Shown: positions 58,724 to 64,000 of the stretch, in pieces
How the letters are laid out: every line of letters begins with the position of its first letter
Position numbering within the stretch: position 1 is the stretch's first letter
NCBI RefSeq assembly: GCF_000266905.1
Contig: NC_018027.1
Span: 5,270,001 to 5,334,000 of the forward strand
Length of the DNA stretch: 64,000 nucleotides
DNA from: Mycolicibacterium chubuense NBB4
GTDB taxonomy: Bacteria > Actinomycetota > Actinomycetes > Mycobacteriales > Mycobacteriaceae
Direction of reading: 5' to 3'
Translations under genes and position numbers: made by a program
The notes under the pieces: generated by a model
The model's database searches: none
The model's input: only the letters and a program-made list of their open reading frames with translations
What the model was told of the DNA's origin: nothing

Positions 58724-60046
58724 TCAGCCGAGGATCCGGTGCACGGACATCATCGGAATCGGTAGCCACGACGGCCGGAACCGCGCCTCGTAGGCGGCTT
58801 CGTACACCGCCTTGTCCAGTTCGTAGGCCGCGAGCACGTTTCCGGAATCGCGGGGGTCGACGCCTGCCACCGAGGCGTACCCGTCGCAGAACGCCGCGCA
58901 GTTGCGGTCGACCCACTCGCGCGCACGCGCCGCCAGCTGCCGGTCGTGCTCGTGGCCCTGGTCCGCGCCCATCAGTCTCTGGTAGGCGGCGTACTCGAAC
59001 GAGCGCAGCACCCCGGCCACGTCGCGCAGCGGTGAATCCGGTGCCCGGCGTTCGTCGAGCGGTTGGCCGGGCTCGCCCTCGAAGTCGATCAGCAGCCAGC
59101 CCTGCGGGGTGCGGAGCACCTGGCCGAGGTGCAGGTCGCCGTGCACCCGCTGCACGGTGATCGTCTCCTCGGCCAGCTTGCGGTACCGCTCCTCGATCAG
59201 CGGGGCGTGACTGGTCAGCTGGGGCGCCGCCTGCACCGCGGAGTGCAGCCGCTCGAGCAGGACGTCGACCGGGAACGGCACGTCCGACGTGCCGAGCGTC
59301 TCGGCCAGCGTCGCGTGCACCGAGGCCACCGCCTCCCCCAGGCGCCTCGACTCCCCGGCGAAGTCCGCGCCGCCCTCGGGGGACAGGTCACGGGTGCTGG
59401 CCGTCGCCATGTCCCAGCCCTCGACGCTGTCGGCGGCGAAAGCGGTCACCATCCCCAGGGCGCACGGCTGCGAGTCGGGTCCGTCCCCGGCGCTCTCGTA
59501 GGACCCCAGCAGCCGGGCGACGTGCGCGTTGCCCGCACGCGCCAGTACCCGGTTGAGCTCGATGTCGGGGTTGATGCCGGGCGTGATCCGCCGGAAGACC
59601 TTGAAGACGGCGTCGGTGCCGAAGATGACGCTGGTGTTGGACTGCTCGGCGCCCGAGACCCGCGGCGCGGCGTCCAGCGGCAGCGTGACGCCGGGCTCCT
59701 TGCCGAACCGCAGACCGCCGACGGTCGCCGAGGAGTCGATCAGCGTCAGCAGGTGACGGGCCGCCTCGGGGTCGTAGAGCGCGTCGTAGGCGGTCCGGTC
59801 GCCGTCGGGCCCGTGCTCGACGCCGATCGCGGCGCCCTCGCCGTACTCGTCGGCCCGGCCTCCGGCCCACCGGATCAGCACCTGGTACCGCTCCGACGTG
59901 CCGTCGGTGTAGCCGACGTCGAGCAGGACGTGGTCGAGGTCGTCGGTCAGCGGCGTGATCGCCGACGGCTCGGCGGACGCGAGCTCGCGGGTCCGGCCCG
60001 CATACCAGCGCTTGTGGACGATCCATTCACCGAAGGGCAGTCTCAT
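58724..60046 (-). CDS. mak: Maltokinase
   Basis: Protein of 440 residues (455 in Rv0127). N-terminal cap [39 protein letters not shown] (ATP/Lys region), [11 protein letters not shown] (catalytic Asp) and [17 protein letters not shown] (metal site) are intact. It phosphorylates maltose to maltose-1-phosphate for GlgE. In M. tuberculosis and M. smegmatis mak follows treS with overlap; here the upstream gene is an unrelated surface protein and treS is not in the window. The ATG follows AGGAGAAACGCC. Confidence 0.95.
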   Translation of the reverse strand: MRLPFGEWIVHKRWYAGRTRELASAEPSAITPLTDDLDHVLLDVGYTDGTSERYQVLIRWAGGRADEYGEGAAIGVEHGPDGDRTAYDALYDPEAARHLLTLIDSSATVGGLRFGKEPGVTLPLDAAPRVSGAEQSNTSVIFGTDAVFKVFRRITPGINPDIELNRVLARAGNAHVARLLGSYESAGDGPDSQPCALGMVTAFAADSVEGWDMATASTRDLSPEGGADFAGESRRLGEAVASVHATLAETLGTSDVPFPVDVLLERLHSAVQAAPQLTSHAPLIEERYRKLAEETITVQRVHGDLHLGQVLRTPQGWLLIDFEGEPGQPLDERRAPDSPLRDVAGVLRSFEYAAYQRLMGADQGHEHDRQLAARAREWVDRNCAAFCDGYASVAGVDPRDSGNVLAAYELDKAVYEAAYEARFRPSWLPIPMMSVHRILG

Positions 60047-60243
60047 GGCGTTTCTCCTGCGTCGGAATTGCCCGGTCTCGACAGGAACCAATGGAACCCG
60101 TGGCCCGGCAGGTCGGCAGATACGGCAGATGACCGACACGGCGGAACACGATGTGCGCGGTCATCTCGACGGGCGTGTACCCGTTTCGGCGCTGACGATG
60201 TCTCCAACCTACCCAGCACGGCGGGACACGGACCGCGCGTCGG

Positions 60244-61338
60244 CTACTGCAGGAAGCGTTCGGCTCCCGCGGTGCGCACGAACCGCACGCTGTTGGCCTG
60301 CCGGTAGCCGATGAACCCGCCGCTGAACGTCAGGAACATCAGGCCCGCGACACCCGGCAGCGCCACCGCCGCGATCTCGGCCACCGACGGGCCGGTGATG
60401 CCGCGGGGGTATCCGCTTTCCCGTATCGCCGGCCGCCCCGCGGGCGCGGCTGCGGGCTCGGCCGCCACGCCGGGAGTCGCCGGCACCGACCCGCGGATCT
60501 TGGGTGTCCTCACTCCCGCGACACCGGGCTGCGTGACGCCGTTGCCGCCCGGTCGGGCCGCCGGGGCGACCTCCGGCAGCCGGGGCCCGGCGCCCGCCGC
60601 CGTCAATGCCCGCGGCACCGTGACGACCAGCGGCGCACGCAGCACCGGCGAGTCCGCCCGGCCACCACCGCCGCCACCGCCGCCGCCGGTGCTGGTGCCC
60701 GTGGTGGCGTCGATGATCGGGGCCTGTTCCTGCGTGCGGAAGGCGGGTCCGGGCGGTGGGGTGGGAGGCAGGATCTGCAACGCCTCGAGGAACTGCTGCA
60801 GCGTCGGAACCGGGATCTCGACGGTGGTGTAGAACGTCGACGGCGCCGGCCAGCTGCCCGCGGGGACCTCGCCCGGCGCGGGCAGGCGGACGAACGGCAG
60901 AGTGATCGAGTTGCTGTAGTCGGTCTTCTGCGACTCCCTGGCCGGCGCCGGCGCCAGCGCGGGAGCCGGATCGGAGTGGGTGGTTCTCGTGTCGGCCTCG
61001 CCGGTGTCGACGCTGACGGTCGGCTCGGGGTCGGGCGGAGGCGGCTCCACGTGGCTCGACTGCCCGCCGCTGGTGTCGGTCGAGCTGCCCGATTCGGTGG
61101 AGCCGCTGCCCGTTGACGAACTCGACGACGAATCCGACGAGGAGGACGACGAGGACCCGCTGCCGGAATCCTGCGAGCCGGAGCCACTGGTGCCGCCGCT
61201 CGAGGTGCCCGAACCGCCGGAGTCCTGGCTCGAGCCACTGGGATCGGCGAGAACCGGCGCGGACGTCAGCCCGCCGAACAACAGCCCCGAGGCGAGCACA
61301 CCGGCGACTGCGAACACACGCAGAGCGGGCTCAGCCAT
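60244..61338 (-). CDS. Ser/Gly-rich surface protein with GYRQA-type C-terminal anchor
   Basis: Protein of 364 residues. Signal peptide (RVFAVAGVLASGLLFGGLTSAPVLA), then a 60-residue Ser/Gly/Asp tract, a Pro-rich part, a short possibly folded stretch (STFYTTVEIPVPTLQQFLEALQILPP), a poly-Gly run, and the C-terminus AAVALPGVAGLMFLTFSGGF then IGYRQANSVRFVRTAG and RF. The C-terminus and a PVLRAPLVVTVPRAL segment match the protein at 7765-8931. ATG 61338 has GGGGA five bases upstream. Function unknown. Confidence 0.75.
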   Translation of the reverse strand: MAEPALRVFAVAGVLASGLLFGGLTSAPVLADPSGSSQDSGGSGTSSGGTSGSGSQDSGSGSSSSSSSDSSSSSSTGSGSTESGSSTDTSGGQSSHVEPPPPDPEPTVSVDTGEADTRTTHSDPAPALAPAPARESQKTDYSNSITLPFVRLPAPGEVPAGSWPAPSTFYTTVEIPVPTLQQFLEALQILPPTPPPGPAFRTQEQAPIIDATTGTSTGGGGGGGGGRADSPVLRAPLVVTVPRALTAAGAGPRLPEVAPAARPGGNGVTQPGVAGVRTPKIRGSVPATPGVAAEPAAAPAGRPAIRESGYPRGITGPSVAEIAAVALPGVAGLMFLTFSGGFIGYRQANSVRFVRTAGAERFLQ

Positions 61339-61471
61339 AAGGTCCCCGATTCCCTGGAGAATGACTCCCGGCAGCGAAGTAAATTCCGGGTCAATTCTCG
61401 CACATTCGCGCAAGTCAGTACCTCGATCGGGAACGGGCACCCGGCCGGTTCTCATCGGGAGGCTCGTCGGA

Positions 61472-61477
61472 TATCGT
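61472..61477 (+). promoter_or_regulatory. Probable -10 of leaderless HugZ-like gene
   Basis: TATCGT ends eight bases before the GTG at 61486. Confidence 0.4.
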
Positions 61478-61485
61478 CACCCGAC

Positions 61486-62298
61486 GTGACGACCGGTGGC
61501 CCACCCCGCGACCACGGCGACCCCGGTGATGCGCCCACCGTGCCGCCCCCGCTGACCGAACCGGTCAACACCGCACGCCCGTCCGCGGCCGAAGAGGCCC
61601 GCACCATCGCCGCGTCGACCAACACCGGGACCCTGGCCAGCCTGACCGCCGACGGAGACCCGTGGGCGTCGTTCGTCACCTACGGCCTGCTCGACGGCGC
61701 ACCGGTGCTCTGCGTGTCGAACCTGGCGGAGCACGGGCGCAACCTCGCCGGCGACCCGCGGGCCAGCATCGCGATCGTCGCCCCGGCCACCGAGAGCGAC
61801 CCGCTGGCCAACGCCCGCGTCACGCTTGCCGGGTACGTCGAACGGCCCGAGGGCGACGAGCACGCCGCCGCCCGCGACGCACACCTGTCGGCGGTGGCGG
61901 CGGCCAGGTATTACATCGACTACAGCGACTTCTCGCTGTGGGTGCTGCGGGTCCAGCGGGTGCGCTGGGTCGGCGGCTACGGGCGGATGGACTCGACCAG
62001 CGGCGCGGCCTACTCCGACGCCGAACCGGACCCGGTGGCACCGCACGCGGCGCGCGCCGTGGCACACCTGAACGCCGACCACGCCGAGTCGCTGGCGGCG
62101 ATGGCCCGCGCGCTCGGCGGCTATCCGGACACCACGGCCGCGACATGCACCGGCGCCGATCGGTACGGCCTGGATCTGCGGCTGACCACCGAGCGGGGGC
62201 TGGCCTACACCCGCATCGGCTATCCGACGCCGATCAACGTGATCGACGAATTGCGTTCGGCCGCGGTCGAGTTGACGCGTCGGGCCCGGATGCGCTGA
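61486..62298 (+). CDS. HugZ/DUF2470-type heme- or flavin-binding protein
   Basis: Protein of 270 residues. After a Pro-rich 35-residue N-terminus comes a split-barrel pyridoxamine oxidase-like domain (NTGTLASLTADGDPWASFVTYGLLDG, SNLAEHGRNLAGDPRASIAIV) and a C-terminal DUF2470 helix bundle (VAHLNADHAESLAAMARALGG). HugZ proteins bind and may degrade heme, with the His of NADHAESL as a ligand region. FMN or F420 binding is an alternative. Followed 15 bases later by the pyrE-like gene, which has its own -10-like TACCAT (62301). Confidence 0.82.
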   Translation: MTTGGPPRDHGDPGDAPTVPPPLTEPVNTARPSAAEEARTIAASTNTGTLASLTADGDPWASFVTYGLLDGAPVLCVSNLAEHGRNLAGDPRASIAIVAPATESDPLANARVTLAGYVERPEGDEHAAARDAHLSAVAAARYYIDYSDFSLWVLRVQRVRWVGGYGRMDSTSGAAYSDAEPDPVAPHAARAVAHLNADHAESLAAMARALGGYPDTTAATCTGADRYGLDLRLTTERGLAYTRIGYPTPINVIDELRSAAVELTRRARMR

Positions 62299-62313
62299 AT
62301 TACCATCTCGCTC

Positions 62314-62886
62314 ATGTCCTCCCGACGCCCGGAAACCTGGCAGGCCGCCTTCGATCTGATCCGCACCCGCGGTCACGAACGGCGCGAAGAGCCCTTCAAG
62401 CTCGCCAGCGGCCAGCTCAGCCACGACTACATCGACGGCAAGTACGCGGTCGACACCGGGGAGCGGTTGACGATCGTGTCCCGGGCGGTGGCGGACCTCG
62501 CCGCCGAACACGGCATCGAGTTCGACGCGGTGGGCGGGCTCACCATGGGCGCCGACCCGCTGGCGCACGGTGTGGCCATGGTGACGGGCAAGGCGTGGTT
62601 CTCGGTGCGCAAGGAGCAGAAGCAGCGAGGCCGCGAGCAGTGGGTCGAGGGCACCCGGCTGAAGGCGGGCGATCGGGTGCTGCTCGTCGACGACGTGATC
62701 AGCACCGGCGGGTCGACGGAGCTGGCATTCGACCGGATCGCCCCGCTGGGGGTGGTCGTGACCGGGGTGATCCCGATGGTGGATCGCGGGGACGTCGCCG
62801 CCGGACGCTTCGCTAAGCGCGGCGTGCCGTTCCATCCGCTGGTGACCTACCGCGACCTCGGCATCGAGCCGGTCAAGGACGTGTGA
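62314..62886 (+). CDS. Orotate phosphoribosyltransferase-like protein
   Basis: Protein of 190 residues with the PRPP loop RVLLVDDVISTGGSTELAF and flexible-loop residues VRKEQKQRGREQWVEG. FKLASGQLSHDYIDGKYAV resembles the OPRT N-terminal hood (LKSGRxSPxY). It may be pyrE or a paralogue for another base; the Asp-Tyr-Ile-Asp-Gly-Lys segment is not the canonical OPRT sequence, so the product is called only by family. Confidence 0.75.
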   Translation: MSSRRPETWQAAFDLIRTRGHERREEPFKLASGQLSHDYIDGKYAVDTGERLTIVSRAVADLAAEHGIEFDAVGGLTMGADPLAHGVAMVTGKAWFSVRKEQKQRGREQWVEGTRLKAGDRVLLVDDVISTGGSTELAFDRIAPLGVVVTGVIPMVDRGDVAAGRFAKRGVPFHPLVTYRDLGIEPVKDV

Positions 62887-62931
62887 ATCCGGCGCGCAAA
62901 CGCACCGTGAGCGTGCTCGGGCGCGCCAGAT

Positions 62932-63971
<1,040 letters not shown>

Positions 63972-63975
<4 letters not shown>

Positions 63976-64000
63976 AGGGTCACCCCTGCGTCGTGCGGTG
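63972..64000 (-). CDS. Partial upstream gene, probably ABC permease C-terminus
   Basis: Only the last eight codons (PHDAGVTL) and stop are visible. The frame is chosen because its TGA forms a GTGA overlap with the ATPase start, the usual coupling in such operons. The permease identity is inferred from the neighbour alone. Confidence 0.35.

Overview
The window is high-GC actinobacterial DNA from a Mycobacterium/Mycolicibacterium-type chromosome. Diagnostic genes include espR, ethA/ethR, an hns-like Lys/Ala-rich gene, rraA, gltB/gltD, dps1, cyp138, the methylmannose polysaccharide (MMP) cluster and a maltokinase. Homologues of dinB3, dps1 and the MMP genes suggest a rapid grower related to M. 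smegmatis rather than M. tuberculosis. No rRNA, tRNA or CRISPR was seen. Gene names given as Rv numbers rest on recognised sequence and gene order, not on a search.

Layout. 1-17.4 kb follows the M. tuberculosis Rv3840-Rv3856c order with clear differences. bfrB is missing between the LytR-CpsA-Psr gene and the glycerophosphodiesterase. The place of iron superoxide dismutase is taken by a nickel superoxide dismutase (sodN) with its maturation protease (sodX). An ImmA-like peptidase/DUF6545 membrane protein pair and a collagen-like surface protein sit beside espR, a copC/copD pair lies before the hns-like gene, and a third DinB polymerase follows ethR. 17.5-21 kb holds an ArsR-SulP pair and an F420-dependent oxidoreductase. 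21.5-27.6 kb is the glutamate synthase operon.

28-36 kb carries a thioesterase, aquaporin, Dps1, a DNA glycosylase, small enzymes and an IS30-family element. 36-40 kb corresponds to Rv0139-Rv0135c, including msrB-msrA, cyp138 and its TetR regulator, with a KstR-like box upstream of the Rv0138 homologue. 40-44 kb is the MMP cluster (meT1, mmpH, meT3, manT) with a TetR gene; the same 12-base palindrome occurs at the tetR/meT1 boundary and at the manT promoter. 44-50 kb holds FMN/F420 enzymes, an acyl-CoA dehydrogenase and a large membrane alpha/beta-hydrolase. 50-53.8 kb is a four-gene operon of His-rich membrane proteins with a cupredoxin-like lipoprotein, the least understood unit here. 54-60 kb combines pncA, glycogen debranching enzyme, an ABC exporter preceded by a strongly self-complementary leader, and maltokinase without its usual treS partner. 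60-64 kb has a second surface protein sharing its C-terminus with the one at 7.8 kb, a HugZ-type protein, a phosphoribosyltransferase and an ABC importer ATPase.

Many genes (sodN, rraA, ethR, the LLM gene, cyp138, meT1 and its tetR, the DUF222 gene, pncA, the HugZ gene, the pyrE-like gene) have a TANNNT-like hexamer 6-8 bases before the start codon and no Shine-Dalgarno, the signature of leaderless mycobacterial transcripts. This was used to choose several starts.
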